Shown: positions 1 to 8,035 of the stretch, in pieces
Numbering within the stretch: the stretch's first letter is position 1
Layout: the number at the start of each line of letters is the position of its first letter
Source: Fibrobacterota bacterium
GTDB lineage: Bacteria; Fibrobacterota; Chitinivibrionia; Chitinivibrionales; FEN-1185
DNA: 64,000 bases
Direction: 5' to 3'
NCBI GenBank assembly: GCA_003165595.1
Contig: PLWQ01000039.1
Coordinates: 1-64,000, forward strand
Notes under the pieces: model-generated
Databases searched by the model: none
What the model was told of the DNA's origin: nothing
Seen by the model: the letters and a program-made list of their open reading frames with translations, nothing else
Position numbers and translations under genes: made by a program

Positions 1-415
1 AATAAACCGAATGTCAAAGAACCGGCTGCTCTGCCTGTGTGCTAAGCAGCTACACGAAGTGTCTCATTACTATTGACAGGTTCCGCTATGCAAGCCGGAC
101 AATACTGTCTTCCGCTGTCTGGCGTTGGGTTGTCAGCCGGAAAATACGTGCTCGTATTCCACTGCGGTTCGCACGTCATAACGCGCGGAATTCTTTTCCT
201 GCGATAACAGGGGACCATACGGCCTCTGTTCCGACACCCCGTTTCTGCAGACTCACCGCGATACAGGATTGCTGTGGCCGACGTTGAATACTCGGCCATT
301 CCATCGGGATGTTATGAACTGCCGGTTCATTCACTAAGAAGCTTCGGATGGACTTCGCTGCGCCTAGAACAGCGTCCGGGAAAGCCGGAAGAAGAAAGTG
401 GCACATCCAAGAAGA
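1..415. other. intergenic, no gene recognised
   Basis: Short open frames on both strands overlap each other here. None has a credible ribosome binding site, signal peptide or recognisable domain, so nothing is called. Confidence 0.5.
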
Positions 416-450
416 AACGGCGCTCCGGGTATCCCCGGGCGCCGTTTTTC
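416..450. terminator. bidirectional hairpin terminator
   Basis: A GC-rich stem (AACGGCGC-CCGGG pairing with CCCGG-GCGCCGTT) is followed by TTTTTC on the plus strand and by TTTCTTCTT on the minus strand. It sits just beyond the stop of the minus-strand lipoprotein gene. Confidence 0.7.
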
Positions 451-471
451 GTTGGTGCGCAGCCAAGGTCC

Positions 472-1554
472 TTACTTGACAATCCGTATTGCCTGCGAAA
501 GCACCCTGCCCGCTGACTCAAGTCGGATCACGTAGGTGCCGGTCCCGACCGCTTCGCCCGACGAAGTCGTATGGTCCCACACGATCGGCCTGCTCTGCCC
601 CGACCCTGCCTGGAAGAGCCTGATTGTCTTTCCGGCGGCGTTGCAGATTGAAATGCGGCCTCCTTCGCGGTCACCCACGTTAATTACCGTTGTTGCAGCC
701 GGCCCGGCTCCGACCGTGAGCAGACCGTGCTGGCTGCGGGCGGAAGGCTGGAGAATCACCGGGTTGTTGCTGTTGACGTTGATTGCCGCATAGGCCATGT
801 CGCCGATGTCATAGTCGAGAAGGGGCGTTACAGCTGGCGGCAGGCTGTCGGTCTTGGTGAAGTAATAGAGATTGAAGGAGCTCTGGACCGGGCCAACCGC
901 AATGCGCGCGAAGCAGACGATGGGGACGGTTTTGACCCAGATTGTCTTGATGGACCCGAACAAGAATTTTTCGGATGATGTAAGCGTACTCGTGTCTATG
1001 GGCAGAGAGCTCACCGGGAACGAGGTGTCCATGGCGGTCCCGGCCGGGATATTGATGTTGATTTTTGCGCCATAGGAAACCCACTGACCGACGCTGTCGA
1101 CCGCGACCTGGATGGAATCCATGCTGAAACCGTGCGCCTTGAGCGTTTTGTGGACAAAAAAGCTTTTCCACGTGGGGTCGGCCGCCATGGCCGACTCTCG
1201 CGCCGTATAAGCGGCAAGCGAGTCTTGCAGCAAGGTGAGGAGAAGCGCCGAATCGGCCGCGATGCCGGCGATCTGGTTGAGCCTGAGCCCGTTTGCAACG
1301 TAGTAATCCGAAGAAATTACGGACCACCCGGCAGGAAGGCCGTAGACCACGTGGAGGCTGTCGCGTTTGTAAGCCGCCGATGTAGTGGGTGTTGTGGAGA
1401 TAATAACGTACACGTCGCTGAGCACTACAGGTATCGTGTCGCCGGGTTTTGCCGCCGAAGGCTGAGACACGAGCTGGGCGCGGTCGGCGCTGCAACCGAC
1501 AAGAAGACTCAGAATTCCAGCGATAACAAGCATTCTTACGTAGCCCTTTTTCAT
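472..1554 (-). CDS. secreted lipoprotein with C-terminal FlgD-like domain, function unknown
   Basis: About 360 residues. I chose the ATG at 1554 because GGGAGG lies 7 bases upstream and the product then begins MKKGYVRMLVIAG with a lipobox ending VGC (cysteine near residue 21). The mature part is Ser/Thr/Asp-rich beta-type sequence with no family I recognise. The last 70 residues (GGRISICNAAGKTIRLF, then GTYVIRLES and SQAIRIVK) have the FlgD-Ig/T9SS-type-A-like pattern seen in many other exported proteins of this window. It is probably exported and lipid-anchored. It stands alone between a bidirectional terminator and asd, so context gives no function. Confidence 0.8.
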   Translation of the reverse strand: MKKGYVRMLVIAGILSLLVGCSADRAQLVSQPSAAKPGDTIPVVLSDVYVIISTTPTTSAAYKRDSLHVVYGLPAGWSVISSDYYVANGLRLNQIAGIAADSALLLTLLQDSLAAYTARESAMAADPTWKSFFVHKTLKAHGFSMDSIQVAVDSVGQWVSYGAKININIPAGTAMDTSFPVSSLPIDTSTLTSSEKFLFGSIKTIWVKTVPIVCFARIAVGPVQSSFNLYYFTKTDSLPPAVTPLLDYDIGDMAYAAINVNSNNPVILQPSARSQHGLLTVGAGPAATTVINVGDREGGRISICNAAGKTIRLFQAGSGQSRPIVWDHTTSSGEAVGTGTYVIRLESAGRVLSQAIRIVK

Positions 1555-1682
1555 GCTGCCTCCCGGCAATGAGTGACGAAAATCTTGCACGGACGCTACG
1601 CTGAGCGCAACCGCGACCCTTCATAAGATACCACCAAAAGGGGGAAATATCAACCGAAATAAGGTCGAATTCGTCTGTCGGA

Positions 1683-1711
1683 AAACAAAAAAGGAGGACA
1701 AACCGTCCTCC
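1683..1711 (-). terminator. terminator of asd
   Basis: GGAGGAC pairs with GTCCTCC around a 5-nt loop. On the minus strand it is followed by TTTTTTGTTTT, a classic rho-independent terminator about 28 bases after the asd stop. Confidence 0.85.
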
Positions 1712-1738
1712 CTTTCATTAAGGATCGCGGGGAGAAAA

Positions 1739-2854
1739 TCAGCGGGCGAACTTGAGCACGATTTTCAGGATTCTCCGTATCGGCTCCGCCGCGCCCCACA
1801 AGAGCTGGTCGCCAACGGTGAACGCGGTAAGATATTTTGGTCCGATAATCATTTTTCGCATGCGGCCGATGGGAACCGCAAGCCTCCCGGACACTGCCGT
1901 GGGTGTGAGCTCAGCAAGCGTAGCTTCTTTCGTATTTGGAACGACTTTTACCCACTCGTGAGCTCCGGCGATCAACCCCTCGATGTCGGCCAGCGGCACG
2001 TCCTTCTTGAGCTTGATCGTAAGGCCCTGGCTATGGCAGCGCATGGAGCTCACACGCACGCATTCCCCGTCGACCGGGATGGGCTTTTTGGTGCCGAGAA
2101 TCTTGTTGGTTTCGGCGCATCCTTTCCATTCCTCGCGCGTCTGGCCGTTTTCCATGGGTTTGTCGATCCAGGGAATGAGGCTTGCCGCAAGGGGCGCGCC
2201 GAAATTTTCAACCGGCATTTTCCCGGAGCGCAACTCGCTCGTTATGAGCGCCTCGTACTCGAGGGCCGTTGCCGCTGGATTGCCGAGCAGCGGACCTGCG
2301 GCATTTGACAGGTGCGCCATTTGCTTGACAAGCTCGATCATATTCTTTGCACCCGCGCCCGACGCAGCCTGATAGGTCATGGAGGAGATCCATTCGACCA
2401 GGTTCTTCTGGAACAGCCCGGACAGCGCCATGAGCATGAGGCTCACGGTGCAGTTGCCGCCGATATAATCCTTGACGCCCCCCTTGAGCGCCTTTTTGAT
2501 TACCTTGAGATTAACGGGGTCGAGGACGATAACGCTGTTGTCCTTCTGGCGAAGGGCCGAGGCAGCGTCGATCCAATAGCCTTTGAAACCCTGGCCGCGA
2601 AGCGCCGGATACACGTCGTTGGTGTAGTCGCCGCCCTGGCAGGTAACCACGACATCCATCTGGGAAAGTTTCGCTAGGTCGCGGGCGTCAACGAGAGGCG
2701 GGGCCGAAAGCCCGACGTCGGGAGCGGCGCCGCCGACATTGCTCGTGGTGAAAAACAGCGGCTCGAACCCTTTGAAATCGCCTTCCGCTCTCATGCGTTC
2801 CATGAGAACCGAACCGACCATGCCGCGCCAGCCGACAAATCCTACTTTGAGCAT
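1739..2854 (-). CDS. asd: aspartate-semialdehyde dehydrogenase
   Basis: Converts L-aspartyl-4-phosphate to aspartate semialdehyde with NADPH, the branch point to lysine/diaminopimelate, threonine and methionine; cytosolic. About 371 residues, the normal length. The N-terminal nucleotide-binding loop reads [18 protein letters not shown] and the active-site cysteine lies in [13 protein letters not shown], both as in the long enterobacterial (E. coli-type) Asd. [20 protein letters not shown] and [20 protein letters not shown] are further family signatures. I start at the ATG at 2854 (MLKVGFVG, preceded by a GGAG-type site); the longer frame adds ten unrelated residues. No lysine, threonine or methionine pathway gene is adjacent. 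It is monocistronic, with its own terminator downstream. Confidence 0.97.
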   Translation of the reverse strand: MLKVGFVGWRGMVGSVLMERMRAEGDFKGFEPLFFTTSNVGGAAPDVGLSAPPLVDARDLAKLSQMDVVVTCQGGDYTNDVYPALRGQGFKGYWIDAASALRQKDNSVIVLDPVNLKVIKKALKGGVKDYIGGNCTVSLMLMALSGLFQKNLVEWISSMTYQAASGAGAKNMIELVKQMAHLSNAAGPLLGNPAATALEYEALITSELRSGKMPVENFGAPLAASLIPWIDKPMENGQTREEWKGCAETNKILGTKKPIPVDGECVRVSSMRCHSQGLTIKLKKDVPLADIEGLIAGAHEWVKVVPNTKEATLAELTPTAVSGRLAVPIGRMRKMIIGPKYLTAFTVGDQLLWGAAEPIRRILKIVLKFAR

Positions 2855-3005
2855 AGCAGAAACTCCGGGAGAAGTAAAACACAACCATCTGTTAATACGG
2901 TTATAAAAATACTATAGTAAAATAATTTACGACAAAAAACGCGGATACAACGGATACGATAATTTGAAAGCGCATGATGCAATGGTTTTCACCGGCAAAA
3001 ACCGT

Positions 3006-3965
3006 CTACAGTTTTCTCAGGAAAAAGCAAACCTGGTCCCCGTCTTTTTGTGCGTTCAATTCCTGTGCCCGCAGGTCAAACCGTGCAATGTCCCCGCTGC
3101 TGAACAGTGATTTGCCGGGATTGACGGAATAGGAGTTTTCCGCTGTGAGCCAGATGTTCTTTTCGTATTGCTCGGAACCCCAGAACTGGAATCCGGTTGA
3201 GTCGAAAAGAATGTCGGCTATTTCAAAACCGTTGTTTCGAACCAGCATTTCAAAACTGGAGAGCGTGTGCAGGACACGGTGGCGGGGCGCGTCCAGCTGC
3301 ACCCAGTTCGCGCCGTAATGCCGCCAGGCGTAGGTGTCCTTGATGGGAATCCTGATCATGGCAACTCCTTTGGGGTCCAGGACGCGGCCGATTTCCGTTA
3401 AGAACTCATCCTGGTTCCTGATATGCTCCAGCACATGGTTTGACATGACAAAATCAAAGCAGCCGTCTGTTTCCTGAATAGACCTCTTTTCGATTGTGAA
3501 ATTTCTGGCGTACCGTATCGCCTCAGGTATGTTGGGGTCAATACCGAGGAGACAATTGAATCCTTCATTGTAAAATGCGGATAAAATCAGACCATTGCCC
3601 GAGCCGATGTCAAGAATTCGGGAACGGGAATTGAGCCGGGCCAGCCGTATCCACTCGTAAATGCTCGGCGGTTTGCGCAACTTGTTAAGGAAGTTTACGG
3701 CAAATTTGTTTTGTCCGCTGTACAGTTTCAGGCACGCTCTCCGAAAGAGTCTTTTGATTCCTTTGGTAAGGCAGACTTTCGAGGTGAAACTGTAGTAATT
3801 GTCCGGATACAGCGCCCTGGAACCTTCCGGCCGGTCGCGAAGGAGCATCACCCCGCACTGCGGACAGACCGAATACTCGTACTGCGCGAGCGTGCCGAAC
3901 ATCTTTTCAAAGGCGGTGACCACGGCCGGGTCGGCGGTACTTTTACAGATTGGACAAGGATTCAT
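3006..3965 (-). CDS. zinc-ribbon class I SAM-dependent methyltransferase
   Basis: 319 residues. The N-terminus carries two CxxC pairs (MNPCPICKS near residue 4 and SVCPQCGVM near residue 33), a zinc ribbon common in small-molecule and sugar C-methyltransferases. The SAM-binding motif I ILDIGSGNGLIL lies near residue 118, and the post-I region LLGIDPNIPEAIRYA and motif II-like DFVMSNHVLEHI follow. The domain order (zinc ribbon, then Methyltransf_23 fold) is typical of proteins in O-antigen or capsule loci, but no such neighbours are present, so the substrate is unknown. It lies about 120 bases downstream of asd's start with no clear operon link. Confidence 0.88.
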   Translation of the reverse strand: MNPCPICKSTADPAVVTAFEKMFGTLAQYEYSVCPQCGVMLLRDRPEGSRALYPDNYYSFTSKVCLTKGIKRLFRRACLKLYSGQNKFAVNFLNKLRKPPSIYEWIRLARLNSRSRILDIGSGNGLILSAFYNEGFNCLLGIDPNIPEAIRYARNFTIEKRSIQETDGCFDFVMSNHVLEHIRNQDEFLTEIGRVLDPKGVAMIRIPIKDTYAWRHYGANWVQLDAPRHRVLHTLSSFEMLVRNNGFEIADILFDSTGFQFWGSEQYEKNIWLTAENSYSVNPGKSLFSSGDIARFDLRAQELNAQKDGDQVCFFLRKL

Positions 3966-4037
3966 AGGTGGCTCGGAAAACTTACGGGGATTCGGTGCTC
4001 AAGCAAGGCCCCCTCCTGCACGGGGGATTCTTGTACC

Positions 4038-4081
4038 AAAAAAAGCCCGGTCCCTCGCACAGAATGCGGCAGGACCGGGCT
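4038..4081 (-). terminator. terminator of the enolase-like gene
   Basis: AGCCCGGTCC pairs with GGACCGGGCT, and on the minus strand the hairpin runs into TTTTTTT. It lies 40 bases after the enolase-like stop. Confidence 0.85.
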
Positions 4082-4119
4082 GTGCAGAACAATAGGCCCG
4101 AGAAATGCTTTCCCGTGTG

Positions 4120-5637
4120 TTAGCCGTTCACAGCCGGGATCTTGACGCCCTTGGCCAGTCCGCCAAAACCAGCAACCACGGTCCTTATGCCCGCGTCGCG
4201 CATTTCCTCTTCCGCACGGATGAGCGGATTGTAGTTCTGCAGGTTGCGTTCGCCGTTGGGAGCGCCGGCCTTGAGCCATACCCGCTTGCACACCGCACCA
4301 TACAGGAGCGGCATATACGGAAGAAATTCCGACGAGCCTTCTGTTGACCGATGCGAAAAGAACGCGGAAAACCCGCCCGCCTTCATGTTGTTGAGCGCTT
4401 CGTCGAGCGACGAGACGCCCACTTTGGCGAGCTCGGACAAAACGAGGCCCGTATCGCCGCGCGCGTCAAGGAATTTCTTAACGCGGACGGCGTCTGCCAC
4501 GCCGAGAACCACTTCGGTGGCAAGGCAGGTTTCGGTGAACGTACCGGCCTGGTTCAGCTTGATGAGCACGGAGTTTCCGGCCCGATCCTTGCGGTTTTTT
4601 GCCGCAAGGAACGGAATGATGAACCGAAGCTGCGTTACCGCCGCGTCGTCGATGACGATCTGCACTCGGTCGCCGTATTTTTCGTTCATGAGCTTGTGTG
4701 CTATAATATCGCTTTCCGAACCCGGGTCTTCCATGTTCACGAAATTGTCGGCGCTCTTCACAACCGAGTAGTCGAATTCAACAAGCTGTTCGCGCGTCTT
4801 GATGCCCTCGCCGCTGAACCGCATATCGTACAAACCCTTCTGGCGCAATTCGTCGCCCTTCTGGATTTCCGAGAATGCATTGTCGGTGCCGATTGCATAG
4901 TCCTTATCGGAAAGTCCGAGCTGGCCCGCGCATTCCTTGATGCGAGTGAGGCCTTCAAAATTGTCTTTGACCGGGAAAACGAATCCGCGCTCCTTGGCGG
5001 TTCCGGTGGGCAGCTTGTCGCGCACAAGGTTCTTTTCGAACTGCCGGAAAAACTTTGTGGCGGTGACGAAAACGTCCTTGATGGATTTATCCTTCATGGC
5101 AAAGAAGAACATTTCCTGAATGTCCTGCTTGGTGCCCGGAACATGCTCGCCGCCGCACACCATGTTAAAGGCGATATTGGGCATGGTGAAGGACTTCATT
5201 CCTTTGGGCGCGAGAACCTGCCAGGCCTTGAAACCCGAGGCCTTGAGCAGGGTCTGGAACAATACGGTGGACGATGCAAGGCACGCATTGCCGCCCCATA
5301 CTTTTTTATTGGGACCCGCGCCTTTGACGAGGGAGAGGTCGAACTCTTCGCACGCCTTGATGATGTCGGCGGGCGTCTTGATAACAACTTTCTTGGGCAA
5401 CAGCGGCACGATGTTCTTTTGGATGGACTTGATGGCCTTGTCGTTGTCTATGTAAATGGCCTCGTTCTCGCCGTCGGATGTTCCCTTGGCAATGCCGTTT
5501 CTCTCTTCGATGGTCCAATTGTCTTTGCCCCGCGTCACGCGGGCCGTCATCACGCCTTCCAGGGTAAAATTGGCATACGACGAAAGAATTTCCCTGCCCT
5601 TGAGCGTGAACTTTGTGACTATGGTTTCTTGTGCCAT
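4120..5637 (-). CDS. divergent enolase-superfamily protein (phosphopyruvate hydratase-like)
   Basis: 505 residues from the ATG at 5637 (MAQETIVTKF, preceded by GGAAGGA), longer than ordinary enolase (about 430). True enolases interconvert 2-phosphoglycerate and phosphoenolpyruvate. Enolase landmarks appear in order: GREILSS at the N-terminus, a GTSDGENEA loop, GGNACL, FNMVCGGEH (residues 157-165), TDNAFSEI (D252), NMEDP (E303), VIDDAAVTQ (D330), LIKLNQAGTFTET (K360), SHRSTEGSSEF (residues 428-438) and LKAG (K456) followed by NYNPLIRAEEEM. These positions match the three Mg2+ ligands and the catalytic lysines, but GDEGG is reduced to KERG and SHRSGETED is altered. It may be an active divergent enolase or a paralogue with another substrate; a standard enolase elsewhere in the genome cannot be checked here. 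Confidence 0.85.
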   Translation of the reverse strand: MAQETIVTKFTLKGREILSSYANFTLEGVMTARVTRGKDNWTIEERNGIAKGTSDGENEAIYIDNDKAIKSIQKNIVPLLPKKVVIKTPADIIKACEEFDLSLVKGAGPNKKVWGGNACLASSTVLFQTLLKASGFKAWQVLAPKGMKSFTMPNIAFNMVCGGEHVPGTKQDIQEMFFFAMKDKSIKDVFVTATKFFRQFEKNLVRDKLPTGTAKERGFVFPVKDNFEGLTRIKECAGQLGLSDKDYAIGTDNAFSEIQKGDELRQKGLYDMRFSGEGIKTREQLVEFDYSVVKSADNFVNMEDPGSESDIIAHKLMNEKYGDRVQIVIDDAAVTQLRFIIPFLAAKNRKDRAGNSVLIKLNQAGTFTETCLATEVVLGVADAVRVKKFLDARGDTGLVLSELAKVGVSSLDEALNNMKAGGFSAFFSHRSTEGSSEFLPYMPLLYGAVCKRVWLKAGAPNGERNLQNYNPLIRAEEEMRDAGIRTVVAGFGGLAKGVKIPAVNG

Positions 5638-5778
5638 TGCGACAGTCCTTCCGAAAAATTGTTTATGTGCAGGCAACCGTTTGGAATCGAGGCCGGTATG
5701 AAAGCGACTGCTAAAATACTTCATTTGTATGGCTGGACAAAATCCTTTCGGCTTGAGCCCGGGAGCCGGCAGCCATAT

Positions 5779-5854
5779 GGAATCCCACAGCGAGCGATTA
5801 CAAATAGTTCTTCTTCCATAGGGATGGAAGGATTCCCCCCAGCCTGCTGCGGGG
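5779..5854 (-). repeat. dispersed palindromic repeat, family 1, copy A (shortened)
   Basis: Inverse-oriented match to the copies at 6459 and 44644: CCCCGCAGC...GGGG, then GAATCCTTCCATCCCTATGG, an A/T-rich stretch, TCGCTCGCTGTGGGATTC. It lacks the internal ACCCCGAAGC hairpin. Confidence 0.75.
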
Positions 5855-5918
5855 AATCCTTCAATTTATCGTCCGCCTACCTCGAAAGTCTGCCTGGCCC
5901 AGGCGGACCAATTACCTG

Positions 5919-5947
5919 TTGACCTTTCCCCACGAAAGAAGTATACT
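5919..5947 (+). promoter_or_regulatory. sigma70-type promoter for the DUF2934 gene
   Basis: TTGACC, 17-base spacer, TATACT, ending about 78 bases before the start codon at 6025. The palindrome at 5945-5968 begins inside the -10 element. Confidence 0.7.
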
Positions 5948-5968
5948 TATTTAACTCGTTAAATAAGT
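5945..5968. promoter_or_regulatory. 24-bp inverted repeat, probable operator
   Basis: ACTTATTTAAC and GTTAAATAAGT form perfect 11-bp arms around TC. It overlaps the -10 and the expected transcription start of the promoter at 5919-5947, a typical repressor position. It is not terminator-like, being A/T-rich without a T run. Confidence 0.65.
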
Positions 5969-6024
5969 GCCGGCCAGTCCCAACAACTGGAAAATTCACC
6001 CCCACAATCAATAAGGAGGTCCAT

Positions 6025-6210
6025 ATGGACGCATCACTCAAGAACAGGATCGAGAAACGGGCTTACGAGCTTTTCCTGCATCGCGGCGCACAGCCGGGTC
6101 ACCATTTTGACGACTGGGTAAAGGCCGAGAAGGAAGTCATGGCCGAAATAGCCAAAGAAAAGGCGCCCAAGGCAAAGCCGCCGGTTCAGAATCAGAAGAA
6201 GAAGTACTAA
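6025..6210 (+). CDS. DUF2934 family small protein
   Basis: 61 residues, ATG at 6025 with a strong AAGGAGG site 6 bases upstream. The sequence has the DUF2934 pattern: RIEKRAYELFLHRGAQPGHH, then DDWVKAEKEVMAEI, and a Lys-rich tail ending KKKY. DUF2934 proteins are small, helical and of unknown function, and often stress-associated. The promoter with overlapping palindrome upstream suggests tight transcriptional control. It is not clearly cotranscribed with the radical SAM operon, which begins 366 bases later with its own promoter. Confidence 0.88.
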   Translation: MDASLKNRIEKRAYELFLHRGAQPGHHFDDWVKAEKEVMAEIAKEKAPKAKPPVQNQKKKY

Positions 6211-6421
6211 TCCTCTCCCAGGTCGATCCTAAAGATCCGTTGGCCCCGCCGGCCCGCTGAGCCGCGTTTGGCCGGTGAGAAATTGCGGCGGGGTCGGATA
6301 TTTCCCCGGGCTTTGCCAGACTTCCGAGCTCCTGCCGAAAGCGGCTGCGTGAATGTGGGGTCGGCACCTCAGCAATCCAAAACCGCAATTCGTTTACTGT
6401 ACGGAAAAGCCGAGCAAATTG

Positions 6422-6451
6422 TTGATTGAGCAGCGCAAAAACACCTATATT
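6422..6451 (+). promoter_or_regulatory. promoter of the radical SAM operon
   Basis: TTGATT, 18-base spacer, TATATT inside ACACCTATATT. The same CCTATATT -10 with an 18-base spacer occurs at 27426 and 34113. It lies immediately upstream of repeat copy B. Confidence 0.5.
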
Positions 6452-6458
6452 GAAAGGA

Positions 6459-6568
6459 CCCCGCAGCAAACAGCGGGGAATCCTTCCATCCCTAGGGAAG
6501 AAGAAATATTTTTATTCGCTCGCTAACCCCGAAGCAAGCTTCGGGGAATGCGCTCGCTATGGGATTCA
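6459..6568 (+). repeat. dispersed palindromic repeat, family 1, copy B
   Basis: CCCCGCAGC...GCGGGG hairpin, GAATCCTTCCATCCCTA, an A/T stretch, TCGCTCGCTAACCCCGAAGC with its own hairpin, then GCGCTCGCTATGGGATTCA. It ends 7 bases before the start codon at 6576, so it forms the 5' leader of the operon. Confidence 0.8.
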
Positions 6569-6575
6569 ACCGCAC

Positions 6576-8021
6576 ATGCGCATTCTTCTTTTCTTTCCCC
6601 GGGGATACGACAATACAATCTCGACCGCGTCGGTCGGGACCCTTGCTGCGTCGATGGCGCCATTCGGCATAGCCTCGATTGCGGCGGTCCTTCGAAAGGC
6701 CGGTCACGATGTCCGCATTATCGATGCTACGCTGCGCTTCACCATTGCTAACCGCGAATGGGCCCGCCGCATTACTGCCTGGCAACCGGATATCGTCGGG
6801 TTTTCCGTCATAACGTCGCATTTTTTCGACGCCTATAACGTGTGTCAATTAGTCAAGGAAATCGATCCGAATATCCGGACCGTGTTCGGCGGCGTTCACC
6901 CGTCGTGGGGACGCGAGCGTCTTTTGCGCGACTATCCGGCCATCGATCTGGTAATTGCCGGTGAAGGCGAATTTGCGCTTCGCGACATTGCGGATGGCGT
7001 TCAACCCGATAGCGTTGCGGGAGTTTTTTCCCGAGGTGGCGATGGCAAAATAACGGGCATGGACCGGCCCCAGCTGCGCTCGCTTGACGATCTGCCTTTT
7101 CCAGCCTACGATCTCGTTGAGGGCTTTCCGCGCGCCTATGCGCCGGCGCTCTTCAGCTACCCTCGATTTCCGGCCGCAAGCATCATCTCTTCGCGTGGTT
7201 GCGTTTATCAATGTTCCTATTGCGACCGGTCCGTTTTCGGCAAAAGCTTCCGGTGGAATTCGCCGGAGTATACGGCCGAACTGGCCGGGTTTCTCAACCG
7301 GGATTTCGGGGTGCGGCACATCATGTTCTATGATGACCTTTTTACGCTGAACCGCGACCGGGTGGCCCGGCTTTGCGCCCTTATGCGAGGCATGAAACCT
7401 CGCCTGACCTATAACTGCATCGTGCGGATCGGCCATATCGACGATGATCTCATCGCAGAGCTCAAATCAAGCGGATGCTGGATGGTGCATGTGGGCATCG
7501 AATCCGGCGACCAGGCCATCCTGGATTCATTCAAGGAAAAAATGAGCCTCGACGACATTCGTCGCGACGTCGAGAAATTGCATGCCGCAGGCATCTACGT
7601 CAAGGGGCTCTTTATGATGGGTTTCCCGGGCGAAACCGATTTGTCAATTACCAAAACGATCCGATTCTCGCAGTCGCTGCCGCTGAAAGACGCGAACGTT
7701 ACGGCTTTTACGCCCTTTCCCGGTTCGCCTGTCGCGGGTGACATCGAAAAGCTCGGGACGCTTGACAACGACTGGTCGAAAATGGATTGCGTCAACGTCG
7801 TCTTCGTCCCCAAAGAGATCGAATCGAAGCAGTTGCTCGAACGGCGGTGGCGTGAGTTCGTGATGGGTTTCTACCGCAGACCCGCCATGAACCGCATGTA
7901 CAGACGCATGCTCTGGGAAGCACCCCACAGCTACGGGCGTCTTCTGAGACATGCGCTGTCGTTTATGGGATATCGCAGGGCAATGATCCGAAAACAGCGC
8001 ACACCGAAAAGGGCGCTATAA
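6576..8021 (+). CDS. B12-binding radical SAM protein
   Basis: 481 residues. The start is placed at the ATG at 6576 (MRILLFFPRG) because the earlier frame translates repeat DNA; the ribosome site is weak. Residues 1-150 form a cobalamin-binding Rossmann-like domain (GIASIAAVLRKAGHDVRIID, then FGGVHPS and GEGE). The radical SAM core begins with ISSRGCVYQCSYCDRS, giving the CxxxCxxC cluster ligands C209, C213 and C216; KGLFMMGFPGETD follows near residue 350. This is the class B (BchE/methyltransferase-like) architecture; members methylate unactivated carbons or rearrange rings. It is the first gene of a four-gene operon, 14 bases before the next. The substrate cannot be named. Confidence 0.92.
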   Translation: MRILLFFPRGYDNTISTASVGTLAASMAPFGIASIAAVLRKAGHDVRIIDATLRFTIANREWARRITAWQPDIVGFSVITSHFFDAYNVCQLVKEIDPNIRTVFGGVHPSWGRERLLRDYPAIDLVIAGEGEFALRDIADGVQPDSVAGVFSRGGDGKITGMDRPQLRSLDDLPFPAYDLVEGFPRAYAPALFSYPRFPAASIISSRGCVYQCSYCDRSVFGKSFRWNSPEYTAELAGFLNRDFGVRHIMFYDDLFTLNRDRVARLCALMRGMKPRLTYNCIVRIGHIDDDLIAELKSSGCWMVHVGIESGDQAILDSFKEKMSLDDIRRDVEKLHAAGIYVKGLFMMGFPGETDLSITKTIRFSQSLPLKDANVTAFTPFPGSPVAGDIEKLGTLDNDWSKMDCVNVVFVPKEIESKQLLERRWREFVMGFYRRPAMNRMYRRMLWEAPHSYGRLLRHALSFMGYRRAMIRKQRTPKRAL

Positions 8022-8035
8022 CGAATGGAGACAGA

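Noticed and set aside
809-1624. 271-residue frame overlapping the first lipoprotein gene
   Set aside because: Same strand, another frame, Arg-rich composition typical of an out-of-frame shadow.
4351-5922. Long plus-strand open frame opposite the enolase-like gene
   Set aside because: It lies antisense to a clear gene, has no ribosome site and its sequence is the complement of enolase codons.
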